Shown here: piece by piece, positions 12,151 to 24,300 of the stretch
Position numbering within the stretch: the first letter of the stretch is position 1
Layout: every line of letters begins with the position of its first letter
Assembly (NCBI GenBank): GCA_029204225.1
Contig: CM055094.1
Coordinates: 31,493,427-31,553,426, forward strand
Reading direction: 5' to 3'
Source of the DNA: Diphasiastrum complanatum
Taxonomy: Eukaryota > Streptophyta > Lycopodiopsida > Lycopodiales > Lycopodiaceae
Length of the DNA: 60,000 nucleotides
Translations under genes and position numbers: made by a program
The notes under the pieces: generated by a model
The model's input: the letters and a program-made list of their open reading frames with translations, nothing else
Database searches by the model: none
Told to the model about the DNA's origin: nothing

Positions 12151-13107
12151 ATGGATAGCTCCTCTCGAGGCTCTTCAAGCTCTTCTTCATCCATGTCATC
12201 ATCACCTCATGTTTCCTCTAAGTCAGCCTCCTCTGCTTGATCTAGGAAAAGGAGGTCTGCTAAGATTGATAACAAACTTTTCAAGTTTTCTAAGTTTGAT
12301 GGAGATGCTAGCAATGTAGAAAGTTTGCTCGCTTGGATTCAAAATCTTGATACTTTCTTTGAGAAAATTAGATATTCTAATCATTCCAAGATTCAATTTG
12401 CAACGTTACATCTAGATAAGTATGCATCACTATGGTGGGTAGCTATGAAATCAAATCACCAAGCCACATCCATATGGCATAGCTTTAAAAAACAAATTAA
12501 AGCCCACTTTTTGCCAAAAAAAATATAAGAAAGATACTTTAGTTGCTTGGGACATCTTTAGACAAAAGCAAAATGAGAAAGTAGTTGAGTATGTTAAGAG
12601 ATTTTGGGAGTTGCTTTTGAAAGTTCAGACTTTGCATTCCATTTCCAAGAAAGGACAGAAAAGGAAGTTTTATTCGGGTTTGAATAGAAGTATACAATAT
12701 GGCTTAGATATAGTACAAGCTGATACTTTAGAACAAGTCATATACTATGCTACGAGTTGCAAGATAGTCATTGAGATGGAGGTGGGAACAAAAGGAAGGA
12801 ACCTCCCACAACTCAAAGCCCAAAAGAAAGGACTCAACGCCTTTCCAAAGAACAAATGCAGGTCTATCGCAAGGAAGGAAAATGCTTCAAGTGTGGAGGA
12901 CACCTTTTCTTCAAATGCCCACTCAAAGATGCCAAAGCTTCAAGGGCAGACAGAGGAAAGCAGGTGGCCGTACAAAGCATTGAAGATACTCAAACCCATG
13001 ATCTTCTCAAAACATGGGAACAAGTCCATAACAAACTCTGTCTAATTCTCTTTGATGCAGGATCCTCTCATAATCTCATCTCGTTTAAACTTGCACAAGA
13101 GATATGA
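12151..13107 (+). pseudogene. Ty3/gypsy gag with zinc knuckle and start of protease
   Basis: The likely start at 12151 opens a Ser-rich N-terminus that hits a TGA near 12238. The next frame has the retrotransposon gag core (12325-12528, around LAWIQNLDTFF and YASLWWVAMKSN). A frameshift follows near 12528. 12856-13107 carries CFKCGGHLFFKCP, a contracted zinc knuckle two residues shorter than the usual C-x2-C-x4-H-x4-C. The same frame then has the protease active site LILFDAGSSHNLI. Several stops and shifts make it non-functional. Confidence 0.8.
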
Positions 13108-13128
13108 GTTGGTTCTTTTTTCGAATCT

Positions 13129-13371
13129 ATGCTTAAGGCTAAAGGTGCTTTTGTTGATGGTGATGCATACATTTACCCTGTAACTGGAAAACTTAAGCTC
13201 CAAATCTCCGACTACTATGAACCTATAGAATTCATGGTAGGACCTTTGCAGGGAGTAGATGTAATTTTAGGCATGCCATGGCACAAAATGCACAATCCTC
13301 TCGTGGACTACAATAAGCATTTGATTTCATGGAAGCACAAAGGTAAAGACATTAGTGTGCATGCAGGATAG
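13129..13371 (+). pseudogene. Gypsy aspartic protease, C-terminal part
   Basis: Continues from the active-site segment after a stop at about 13108. The frame contains VDVILGMPWHKMHNPLVDY, matching the D-x-I-L-G-M-x-W-L region conserved after the retropepsin core in plant gypsy polyproteins. A TAG ends the frame at 13371. Confidence 0.75.
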
Positions 13372-13389
13372 AGTGGCGAAACGATTCCT

Positions 13390-14247
13390 TTGGTAAGCCA
13401 TATTCAAGTATCAAAAGTACTAAAAACAATGATATTTTCTTACTTGTTGTTTGTTCAAAGTATGGATGATGATGTTGATGGAAATGCACATTCTTTGGAA
13501 AATAATAGAAAAGACTTTTTATTAAAGTATTCTTCTTGTTTTTCTGATGAGCTACCAAAGTCCTTACCCCTTGAAAGGCCTAAGGATCATACGATAGACA
13601 TTATTCCTGGAAGTTCCATACCCAATAGACCTCCCTATAGGGTAAGCCATTCTCAACAAGAAGAATTTCTAAGCAAATTCATGACTTGTTAGAGAAAGGC
13701 CTTATAAAACCTAGTAATTCCCCCTATTGCTCTCCTATACTTCTGGTACAAAAGAAAGATGAGAGTTTTAGGGTGTGTGACTATCGTGCTCTAAACAAGA
13801 TTACAGTTAAGAACCGTTTTCTTATTCCAAGGATAGATGCCATTATGGATAGGATAAATGGATCTTGTATCTTTAATAGAATTGATTTAACAAGTGGATA
13901 CCACCAAATCCGAGTAGCGCCTGAAGATGTCCATAAAACTGCTTTCAGGACTAACTCTGGCCTATATGACTATTAAGTAGTACCATTTGGTCTAACTAGT
14001 GCTCCTACAACATTCAATAGAATGATGGAATGAGTCTTTCGGCCCCATAAACATTTTGTAGGAACATTCTTTGATGATATCTTAGTCTTCAGTGCAAATG
14101 AAGAAGAACATAAAAGAAATCTAGATATCGTCTTTAGAACCCTACAAGAAAACTCACTTCTCATAAAGGAAAGAAAAGTGAATTCATTCTAGAAAAGATA
14201 CAATTTCTAGGACACATGATTTTAAGGAGGGAATCCAAATGGACCCT
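13390..14247 (+). pseudogene. Gypsy reverse transcriptase
   Basis: The protease-RT linker leads into PPYRVSHSQQEEF (13630-13680). After a frameshift, 13686-13976 carries LIKPSNSPYCSPILLVQKKD, FRVCDYRALNKITVKNRF and RIDLTSGYHQIRV. Beyond a TAA at about 13974, VPFGLTSAPTTFNRMM and the catalytic FFDDILVFS (x-x-D-D box) follow. The frame reaches the FLGH motif near 14205-14216, where the normal sequence stops abruptly at the antisense copia patch. At least three inactivating changes are visible. Confidence 0.85.
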
Positions 14248-14655
14248 TCAAAGATTATCATCCACATAGATTAGCAAGATGGTAACATCATTTCCAGCAA
14301 ACCCATAATAAAGTGAATGATCATACTCACTCATAACAAAGCCTTTAGAGAATAAAAAAGTGTTAAGCTTAGCATACCAACTCCTTGGTGCTTGCTTAAG
14401 GCCATACAAGCTCTTTTGTAGTAGAGACACATGATTTGGCTTTGTTGATGAAGTGTAGCTCTCAGGTTGCTCCATATACGCTTCTTCCTCAAGACTAGCA
14501 TTCAAGAATGCATTTGAAATGTCCATTTGCCATAGATCCCATCCATAAAGTGTAGCAAGTGAGATGATGACTCGAATGCTTACCATCTTTGCCATAGGTG
14601 TTTCATCATAGTCAATCCCGCCATACAAGACTAGCCTAAACCAAGAAATATTCAT
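14248..14655 (-). pseudogene. Antisense Ty1/copia reverse transcriptase patch inside gypsy pol
   Basis: The minus-strand frame of 135 residues reads GIDYDETPMAKM, LATLYGWDLWQMDISNAFLN, SLYGLKQAPRSWYAKL and ends at LIYVDD, the copia RT catalytic box. It lies exactly where gypsy sequence between the FLGH motif and RNase H should be. After it, plus-strand gypsy resumes with VRSFLGL, directly followed by the pre-RNase H segment; the intervening gypsy residues are missing. The patch has no LTR or target duplication. Confidence 0.85.
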
Positions 14656-15159
14656 GAGGTTCGGTCTTTCCTAGGCTTAAAATTCCATTGGTATAAGAAA
14701 GAGCAAAATGGCTTTGATACTCTGAAGCATGCCCTTTCCACGGGACCCGTTCTTATCATTCCCGACCTTCGCAAGCCTTTCTTTGTGGAAGTGGGTGCAA
14801 GTCTTGACTGTATTGGAGCAGTCTTAAACCAAGAAGGTCATGTTGTAGCCTTTGCAAGTAGACGACCTCAAGGGGCAGAAGTACAGTATGATATATATGA
14901 AAAGAAACTTTTGGCCATTATTCATGCCCTTAAGTTATGGAAGCACTATCTTCTAGGAAATGATTTCCTAGTTAAAACAGATCATCAAAGCCTTAGGTAT
15001 TTTCTCACTCAACAATTAATTCAAAAAAAACATCTAAAATGGGCTAACTACCTTAGTACCTTCCATTTTCAGTTACTTCATCACCCAAGAAAGGATGATA
15101 AGGGCGAATGCATTAACGAGAATCCCCAAAGTCAACCATATTTCCCTAGCATATCATGA
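14656..15159 (+). pseudogene. Gypsy RNase H
   Basis: After the patch the plus strand encodes EQNGFDTLKHAL...PVLIIPDLRKPFFVEVGAS, then IGAVLNQEGHVVAFASR and YEKKLLAIIHALKLWKHYLLG, the RNase H segment of Ty3/gypsy pol. LVKTDHQSLRYFL supplies the later conserved Asp-His region. The first catalytic Asp (normally in V-x-x-D-A-S) is replaced: VEVGAS. Confidence 0.8.
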
Positions 15160-16320
15160 AGATTTCCTTCGTACGAAAAGTATTGTATGCTAGTGATTCA
15201 AACTTTCAACATATCTTTGAAATACTTGAAAGAAATCAAAGTCATAAAGACTATGGTTTAGAAGAAGGTTATTTATTCAAAGAAGATAAGCTATGTATTC
15301 CCATAGCATTTAAAACCAAGACCTTCAAGAAATCCATACTCCACCCTATGCAGGACATAGGGGAATACCTTCAACTCTGGAAGCTTTGAAGAGATTCTTT
15401 TATTGGCCTACCATGCATCGAGACACAAGGCATTTTATAAATGCATGTCTAGTATGTCAGCGCAATAAAGATGAGCGAGGTTTAAAAACTCCATGATTAC
15501 TTCATCCCTTGCCTATTCCTGAAGCTCCCTGGGAACATATTACCATGGACTTTGTCTTTGTGTTCCCTAAAACCAAAAATGGGAATGAGATGCTATGGAC
15601 TGTCATTGATAGATTTAGCAAACAAGCTCATTTTATTCCCTGTAAAACCCAAAGCTGCTCATTTGTTTATCCATCACATCTTTAGACTGCATGGACTACC
15701 CAAGAGTATAGTATCTGATCAGGATACAAGATTTACTAGCAACTTTTGGAAAGCCTTTTTTGATAACTTGGGGACAACCCTTAAATTCTCTTTCTCCTTC
15801 CACCCCCAAACTGATGGTCAAAGTGAAATTACTAATCAAACCATCATAGACTTGTTGAGAAGTTATGGGGGATGATCAATAGACTCAATGGGAACACTAT
15901 CTTCCTATACTAGATTTTGCTTACCATAACACAGTTCATTCTTCTACTAGTAAAGCGCCTTTTGAAGTAATGTATGGAAAACCTATTGTGCCTCCTGTAT
16001 TAAGGACTAAAGAAAAGATATTTGCCTCAGATGAATTTGTGCAGGATTATCAAGACACATTTTCAAAGGTTCAGCAATCCATCGCTAGTGCACAACAGAA
16101 ATAGCAGAAAAGTGTACAACAGAAATAGCAGAAAAGCGCAAATTTGCGTCGTAGGGCCATCAAGTACAAAGAAGGGGAACTAGTTCTCCAAAAATTTGAA
16201 AAGAAAGGCTCAGGAAAAAGAAGGGTAGCATTAAACTTTACCCAAAACTAGCTCAAAAGTATTCAGGACCTTTTAAAGTCAAGAAAGTAATCAATGAGGT
16301 TACATGTGAACTTGACTAAC
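15156..16320 (+). pseudogene. Gypsy integrase
   Basis: The HHCC zinc region lies around 15330-15480 (C-x-x-C as CLVCQRN) but is shifted in frame. The core follows: Asp in [10 protein letters not shown] at about 15545, Asp in IVSDQDTRFTSNFW (15710-15750) and Glu in HPQTDGQSE (15800-15830), spread over two frames. The C-terminal region contains YHNTVHSSTSKAPFEVMYGK and is interrupted by a TGA near 15873 and two TAG codons near 16103 and 16127. Clearly defective. Confidence 0.8.
16084..16140 (+). repeat. 24-bp tandem duplication in the integrase C-terminus
   Basis: The unit ACAACAGAAATAGCAGAAAA occurs twice in succession, so the same in-frame TAG appears twice. The duplication followed the stop mutation, or the unit was already duplicated and both mutated. 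Confidence 0.75.
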
Positions 16321-16632
16321 CTATTTCTTGGAAAATCCATAACAAATTCATGTAAGCTTGCTAAAGAAATTCAATGGTCCAGAACCTAAAGGATTTAATT
16401 TTGAACCTCCAGAAGCTCAAGGAACCGAAGAAATCCTTCAATCTGAGAAGATCTTGATGCACAAGACAAGAACTGGAAGAAAGGAGAATAACTTCTACAT
16501 TATACCTCCTCAAGTTTAACAACTATCCTACTACGGATGCAAGATGGATGGAAGAAGAATTCTTCCAAGAATATCTAGAAATTTTAAATGTTTATTTGAG
16601 AAATGTCCGTTGAGGACAACACTTAATGCGTC

Positions 16633-16640
16633 GGAGGGGT
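16633..16640 (+). other. Possible polypurine tract and 3' LTR start
   Basis: GGAGGGG is followed by TGTAAATTGTATAG. A G-rich polypurine tract immediately before TG is the usual signal for the start of a gypsy 3' LTR. No matching upstream LTR was found in the window, so the boundary is tentative. Confidence 0.4.
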
Positions 16641-16760
16641 GTAAATTGTATAGACCAAATTGACCAAGAAATAAAGGCTATCCAGTCTTCCATTCTTTTT
16701 GTATGAAACATATTTTGAATATTAGAGCTTAATACTATAACTGATGAAATATGTCCAAAC

Positions 16761-17127
16761 TGTGAACTTGAAGTGAAGGTCTCCTAGACTCTAAAGTCCT
16801 GACTTAAACATTGTCTTAAAAAGAAACAAATCAACAAAACACTGATGAATAAATCCGAAAAAAAAAAAACTCAAAGCTTAATGAAGTAATTCATCATTCA
16901 ATCACAAAAGCATTCATTTATGAGACTTGTTGAGGGGTCAAGATGGGGACCCCCCTGCAAAGGATTTTTCTTTTAAATTATGCAAGATCAAATGGCCCAA
17001 GGCCAAATACATATACAGTGGTTTGGGAAGATGGATTCTTGAATCTTTACATCGATCAGAGGATCTTAAAGAATCTCATATAAAGGAACGTGGTTTCTTA
17101 TGACATGCAAAAGCTTAATGATCAAGA
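16761..17127 (+). repeat. Direct repeat, right copy
   Basis: Partner of 10018-10410: same start TGTGAACTTGAAG and same end ATGATCAAGA. It lies after the gypsy integrase. The sequence following it (17128-17290) encodes a Lys/Asn-rich frame starting MDREKKSKNPDRP that could be a gag N-terminus, so this copy may be a 5' LTR-like end of another truncated element. Confidence 0.6.
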
Positions 17128-17389
17128 ATGGATCGTGAAAAGAAATCTAAGAATCCGGACCGTCCTAATCACCCAAAGTCTGACAATATTGCCCAATCTT
17201 CTGAACTTCTACATCAAATGGAAACCTGACAAAAAGCTCAACAATCTCATATGGATAAACTCACTACCGATTTCCAAACCGCCGTGAAACAGATTGCTGA
17301 GAAAAGAGCAAAAAAAATTGTACATATTCACATGTAATTCATGAAAAGAGCTTTGATACTAATACCCTTTTTTTCTACTTTTGCAAATA

Positions 17390-18962
17390 CTAAAAATACA
17401 TCAAATCTACTCGAACATCTTCATCTGAGTGTTCGTCCTCTACTCCTTCTGTCACATTTGGCAGATCATAGTACTGTCTTCCAAGAACTTCATAACTGAT
17501 AGGACCATCATTGGCCATCGTTCTGCTCTCATAAAATTTGACATCTCTGACTATCATCACCATGTTTGTCTCTGGCATATAGACTCTGTAGTATGACAAA
17601 TGATTGTCATATCCTACAAGGTATCCTTGTTCTGCTTTCTCATCAAGCTTCTTTCAAAGCTTGTCAGGAACATGTGCATATGCTGCATAGCCAAAGATTC
17701 AAATATGAGTCAGATTGGGTTTTCTACCCCACCATAACTCGTGGTGTTGTGTGAGGAACACTAGATTTTCCTGTCATGTTCTAAATGTAAGTAGTTGTAG
17801 CTACTGCTTCAGCCCACAACACTCTTGGAGCCTTCAAATAGGCCATCATGCATCTAGCAACTTCCATTAAGTCTTGTTCTTTCTTTCTGCAACACCATTG
17901 TGCTGCGGTGTGTAAGATGTAGTTCTTCTGTGAATGATTCCACGATCATTGCAAAAATCAGTGAATTGGTTTGAGATGTATTCTCACCTCGATCTGTTCA
18001 TATCTGCTTCACTTTATTTCCAATGAATCTTTCTACCCGATTCACATACTCTGTGAACTTGTCAAATGCTTTTGTCTTATTGTGAATGAAGTGGACTCTG
18101 AAAAACTTACTGTAATCATCAATAAAGATAATATAATATTTTGAGCCTCCTAGTGAGATTACGTTGAAAGGTCCACAGATGTCAGAATGTACCAGCTCCA
18201 AAATCTTGGTCATTCTGTAGGAGTCCTTGACGAAAGGAGTACGTGACATCTTACCCTTCATGTAGGCATCACAGGTCATCGAACTGGTTGCATTCGAGAT
18301 GCTCACCCCTGTGATTGCTTCATGATGGCTCGCTTGCTCATATGGCATAGTCTCATGTGCCATAGAGTATTTGGCAAATCATCATGGTTCTGATGCACTT
18401 GATCTGTAGGTAGGTGTACCTTCAAGTGATACATGTTGTTTTTTCTTCTACCTTGAGTGATCAGTGTACTGGTACTTGCATCAACAATGTTGCGTGCTTC
18501 GTCTGAGAACGTTACACGCATCCCTACATCAGCTATTCTTGCCACTAATGGCAAGTCCTGCTGCAATGTAGGCACGAACAGAACATCTTCGAGTCGTCTG
18601 TCTCTGTCGTTAGTGTTGAGCCATAGTGAATTCATACCATTCACTTGATGCTTTGATCCATCACCAAGAATGATAAATCTTGATGGATCTGCACTTCAAA
18701 AATCAGACATGATCCGTCTTGATGTGACAAAGTGCGAGGTAGCTCCTGAATCAAGGATTACCTCCTGTGTGTCATGTGTTGATGCTGCACACATGTAGGT
18801 GGTCAAATTTTCATGATTCGATCTCTCTTCATCCCTCTTTGAGCTCTCTGGCTCCTCGACATAGGATGACCTATTGTTGTTCTCCTGTCTGCTTTGAGCT
18901 TGTTTGTTTCTTGGGATCTGGCCACAGTCCATGGCTGCATGACCCTTCTTGTGACAGTATCT
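17390..18962 (-). pseudogene. Ty1/copia fragment: zinc knuckle, protease, integrase
   Basis: Read on the minus strand from 18962: a knuckle remnant YCHKKGHAAMDC with its first Cys lost at the breakpoint; protease VILDSGATSHFV; the protease-integrase linker LEDVLFVPTLQQDL; the GAG-pre-integrase motif LWHMRLCHMS; integrase HSDICGPF and IIFIDDYSKFF; and the integrase C-terminus YRVYMPETNMVMIVRDVKFYE. Stops and shifts separate the pieces, and reverse transcriptase and RNase H are absent. At 18962 it is fused to a Helitron helicase in the same orientation. Confidence 0.8.
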
Positions 18963-20110
18963 CAACCACGTCTGAATTCAATGGGGTTAATTTTGCACGG
19001 CTCCTCAAAAAGTCAACATCCATGTAATGTTGTGCAATATCATGAAAAGTGAAATCAATTCACGCACATCACCCACCCTTAGGCACATATCATTTGGCAA
19101 AGAAATCAAATCCAAACCATGATGCCTGAATGCGCACTCGTGACCATCTCCAACGCCCACAACAAATACTCTGCAAACCTTGACTGCTCGTTTCTATCGG
19201 CACCCTCCACACTCATTACTAGCATGTTCGTTGATAATATATGCATCTCCATATATTTCCACAAATGTGAACACTTCAATGAAGTGCTGAGAATTTGAGC
19301 ACGACTGCCTCATCATACCACTAGAAGAACCTGACGAAAAGCACCACCAAAAACAATAGGAACTCCTCCAAATGGAGTATCCATACCCACTATATCTCGT
19401 AGCGACCGATCCACGCACTCAATAGCATACTTATGTACCATCGGAGCCTCATCCCAAATAATGACTCGACATGCAATCAAAAGTTTACGTAACGGAGATT
19501 GTTTCGAGATGTTGCATATCGAGCTTTTGTTCAATTCTATTGAAGGAATCTTAAATCTAGAGTGCACAGTCCTACCACCTTTCATTAATAATGCAGCGAT
19601 CCTTGACGATGCAACTGCCAATGCTATCCACCCTTGTGCACGCACGTACGACAACATGACACTAAGAACTGTCTACAAAGAAGACTCCACCCACTCTTCA
19701 TACGACATGGTCACGTACTACATGGTCAAAAATAATATGCTGATCTACATTCAATCTCTCGATGTCGACCTCAACCTAATGGTCTCGTCGATAAATATCT
19801 CTTCGTGAAACAAAGGACAAAACTCGATGTCGCTATCGGGAAGTGTGAAGCCAAAATTTGTCAACAACTTTTCAAATGCTTGCATGTGTGTCTCCACGTC
19901 AAGAAGAGCCTTATCTCTCATAATTTGGCTCACATTAATGGTCTCGCACGTGACCGGTTGTCCTAACTCGTGCACATAATCCTCTACTAAATGCAACTCT
20001 ATACTCTTCCAAAGGTCTAATGGGTCAGAGCGGGAACATGTCGAGAGAAGTACAACGAAGATGAGTCAAAGTTGCGATGAAGTCTCCCATGAAACTGTCT
20101 CATGTAGACA
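18963..20110 (-). pseudogene. Helitron PIF1-like helicase relic, distal part
   Basis: From 20110 downward the minus strand encodes the pre-helicase region (CLHETVSWE, SDPLDLWKSIELHLVEDY) and then ALLDVETHMQAFEKLL. A Walker A region near 19670 is degenerate. After it come ALAVASSRIAALLMKGGRT, HSRFKIPSIELN, CNISKQSPL and the Walker B-like VIIWDEAPMVHK with PFGGVPIVFGGAFRQ. Decayed sequence continues to LRSRAKLTPLNSD near 18975, then stops at the copia breakpoint. Its upstream segment lies at 24491-24790, beyond an inserted copia element. The family match is strong; the element is dead. Confidence 0.85.
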
Positions 20111-20111
20111 A

Positions 20112-21393
20112 TTATGTTGGAAATTAAACCCACAGTTGTCTCCTTGGTGATGACAATTCCTATTTCATGATTCTTCCTACACATTTATTGATCGTTGATC
20201 TAGGGTCAGGTGAAACCATCTCTGGTTCTGTGTCTGCTCATCTGATACCTGTAGGAATTACAACTCAGACAGCCAATTTATTTAAAGAACGTCTACAACG
20301 GGCTTTCGGCTGATCTCCAGCAAAGGGTAACCAGTTCTATCATAATTTCAAGTTCAAATGTTAAGTTCAATAATTTGAAGTCATTGAAGACTTGGTCATC
20401 TTCAAGGACTTCCATGAAATTAGCATTTAGAACAAGTCTGCATAAATACATTAGTTTCACGACAGTCTGCAAAAATACTCTAAGTGTCGCGACATTCTGC
20501 ATAAATGAACTAAGGTTTCCACAGTGTTGGCTTTCTTGCATTTTTTCGAAATGCGACACTTAGGCACAGTTCAAAATTCAACCATTTTAGGGCACCTTCG
20601 ACTTTTTTGTAAAATCCTGAAGAGAGAGAAAATGCCGAAGGTCGTCTATTTTTCAACGAGGAACATTCCCAGCCACTTCCCAAAATTTGCGAAGTGAGAG
20701 AAAACCACTTCACGTAAAATGTGAAGTGAGAGAATTTGTGACATCCTCATCTGCGTCGGCATTCCTAAATCGTTGATAGTATATACTATGTAGAGTTGTC
20801 ACAAAAGCCATATACTTCCAAGTACAACGGCTTACCTAATTAAATGACAAACATTCAATGTAGTTAATACACAGATGAAATCTATAAATAGATCATCCAA
20901 GCACAAATTATTTGGAGCTGCTCCGTCCATGAGATGAATGATTTTGAGCCTCCCAGTTACGCCATCATTTTTGTTGTAACTGTTATTTTGTTGTGCTTCA
21001 GTGTGATATAGCAGCAACACGTCTTTCTATCTGTGTATAATGTAGATGAATGCTTGTTGTGATTTGAATGCACTTCGTTGTTGTTTGATAACATTTGTTC
21101 ACTCAATCTGATCAGGACACGGACGTCTATGACTCCTCAGTTTCTGATCAGACAATGGTTGTCTTTGAGGCCTGAGGAACTTGCGCTTTCACACTGCTAT
21201 TTCATTCTAGTTCAGAATTAAACTTCTAATTAAATCCATTTTTCAATAATACCACACACAAACCATTTCTAATCTCTTCGGTGGACTGTACTTTCATTTT
21301 TGTGAGTATGAATTAATTTTTAAGATTTTGTTGGGCAATTAGAACACTTAAAGCTATGATTATATTTAGAATAGGCTTTCTATTAGACTGTTT
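20112..21393 (+). other. Possible 5' LTR and leader of the inserted copia element
   Basis: Begins TGTTGGAAATTAAACCC, typical of a copia LTR start, immediately after the helicase relic. It contains a TATA-like GTATATACTATG near 20777. No matching 3' LTR follows the pol relic and no PBS was recognised, so the assignment is by position and start motif. No gene is supported; the region also has GAAGTGAGAGAA repeats near 20690-20735. Confidence 0.45.
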
Positions 21394-24300
21394 TTGCATT
21401 TAGCAGCTGATTGTAACGGGAGAGCTGTTCCAAAATATTCCTGCTCTCTTCTCCGTTCGCATTCTTCTATCTCCCTTGCCCCTCTAGATCAATTCATCTT
21501 CCTCGGAGATTCTAGCACCATATGCGTGGAAGGCAAAGGAGCAATGAAGATCACCTTCAACAACGATCTATCTATTTGTGTTCCTAACGTCCTTTACGTT
21601 CCTCAGTTATCAAAGAACCTGTTATCAGTCTCTAAGATAACTGATGAGGGCTACACTGTTACTTTCTTATCTAAGGAGTGTACAATACTCGAGGAAGATA
21701 GTACTTTGACTACATGCACTAGAGTCGAAAATCTTTACGTACTCTCTAATTTAGTTGCATTAGCTAGTATCTCTAATGAAAATGTAAATGACAGTGCTAT
21801 TCTGTGGCATAGTTGATTTGGACACATGAACACAAGATCACTTTCTTATATGAATTTTAATAATTTAGTTGATGGATTGAATTTTTCTTCTTCATTGGAT
21901 AGGAAATCTTTCTTTTGTGAATCATGCATCTATGGGAAGCACTCTAGAAGCAAGTTTTCAAAATCACATTCCATCAAAACAAAGCATGTATGGGATCTTG
22001 TACATAGCGATCTTTGTGGTCCTATGCCAACTCCATCCTAGGAGATGCAATCTATTTTATCACTTTCATAGATGATTATTCTAGATGGTCTATAGTCATG
22101 TTCATTAAGCACAAATCTGAAGTCTTTGAATGCTTCAAAAGATTCAAGGCCATGACGAAGACACAAACGTCTACAAAAGTGAAGGCACTCCGAACTGATG
22201 GTGGTGGCGAATACATCTCTAACGAGATGTCTGACTACCTAGCTGAACATGGTATTAAAAGACAGGTCACCACTTCCTATTCACCTCAACAGAATGGGAT
22301 TGCAGAAAGGAAGAATCGACTCTTCTCAACTCAGCCAAATCCATGCTACATCAAGCACACCTACCTACGAAGTTTTGGACAGAAGCTACTGCCACAGCCT
22401 GTTACGTGCAGAACAGATCCAACACCAAAGCCGTCAACAACAAAACTCCTTATGAAGTTTGGCATGGACACAAACCTAGTGGCAGCCATTTAAAAATATT
22501 TGGTTGTATATGTTTTGTTCACATTCCTAAACAGCTTAGGAGGAAGCTGGATCATAGGACAAATAAATGTATTTTCATTGGCTATTCTGATGAGCATAAA
22601 GCTTATAAAGTCTATGATCCATCCACCAATGTAGTATTTGTCTCTAGGGATGTAATATTCAAGAACATGCATACTATGATTTCAAACAACTATCGATAAA
22701 GGATGCTATGTCATTTCATCCTATTTTACGTAGCATTCAACCTTTCAACGTTGATGATTCTTCTATAGAACCTGTAGCTACAGCTACAGAAGCCAAGCAG
22801 CCAACAGTACCTGTCATCAGGCCAGACTATGCCAGCTCGAACACATCTGGAAAAATTCAAGAAGAAGCATCATCGCATCTGGGTCAACCAAGCGCCTGCA
22901 GATCCTCACGGACTTGGACAATTCCTGAGAGGTATAGCGGCTCAATCATTTTGGACTTCATCTGAAGAACAGAGACCCTAATCAAAGCAATTAAGTCCAG
23001 GGATGTTGTGAAGTGACAAAAAGCTATGGAAAGCGAGTACAACTCACTTTTGACGAACCAGACCTGGACATTGGTCGACTTCCCCACTCACAAGATAGTT
23101 ATCAACAACAAGTGGATCTTCAAGAAGAAGATCAACTCTGATGGTTCCATTGCCAAATGGAAAGCATGGCTGGTGGCTAAAGGATTCACTCAAGTCCAAG
23201 GAGTGGATTACCAGGAAATTTTCAGTCCTGTCGTCAAGATGCAGTCAATCAGAACCCTGATTGCATTAGCAACTGCGAAAGACCTCGAAATGCACCAAAT
23301 GGATGTTAAGACATTGTTTCTCAACGACAACATGGAGGAAGAGCTATATACCTTCCAACTTGAAGGATTCAAAGTCGAAGGCCAAGAGCACAAAGTGTAC
23401 AAACTGCACAAAGCAATCTATGGTCTAAAGCAGGGCGCAAGAGCATGGGTCGATAGAATAAACTCTTCTCAAATCTCATTGGATTTTGCAAACAATTTAG
23501 CTAACTGTAAAGTTTATTCCAAGCATATAGGTATCCATTCAGTTCACGTAGCTCTTTACGTAGATGATGCATTTGTTTAGTCTAACAACACTTTCCTACT
23601 GCACACTACTAAGAGTGATCTGTCAAAGAAATTTGACGTGACTGATTTAGGAGTTGTCCATTCTTTGCTAAGAATTCACATTACTAGAAATAGACTTCAA
23701 AAAGATCTATCTTAGTCAGCAAACATATCTAAAAGGCATTTTGGAAAATTTTCATATGTTTGATTGCAAACCAATTGATACTCCAATGGGTCCAAGTATA
23801 GTATTAACTAAACCTACTTGTACTGAGACTGATAGTGAAGTACTCAACTTAGCCAAGTACCCTTATCATTCACTAATCGGATCTTTGATGTATGCGATGT
23901 TATGTACTAGACCAGCTTTAGCATACACTATTAGCACGTTAAGTCAATTCATGTCTAATCCTAGGATATCTCATTGGAAAGCATTAAAGAGATTGATGAG
24001 ATATATTCAGGACAATTTAGATCACATTTTATGTTATGATGGAAATGCCATCGACCCACTCGTCCTGCGAGGCTACTCCAACTCAGATTGGGGAGGAACA
24101 GTCTCTACTAGAAAATCTACCTCCGGGTTCTATTTTTATCTGGCAGGGGGACCGATTTCATGGAACTCAAGGAAGCAGAAATCAGTTGCGCTTTCTTCGA
24201 CCGAGGCAGAGTACATCTAGCATGTCAAGCTTCAAAAGAAGCTGTATGGATCAAGTTGTTACTTCACGACTTACATCACACTCAGTTCAATGCCACACCA

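Noticed and set aside
19461-19808. Plus-strand 115-codon ORF
   Set aside because: Lies antisense to a clearly recognisable Helitron helicase.
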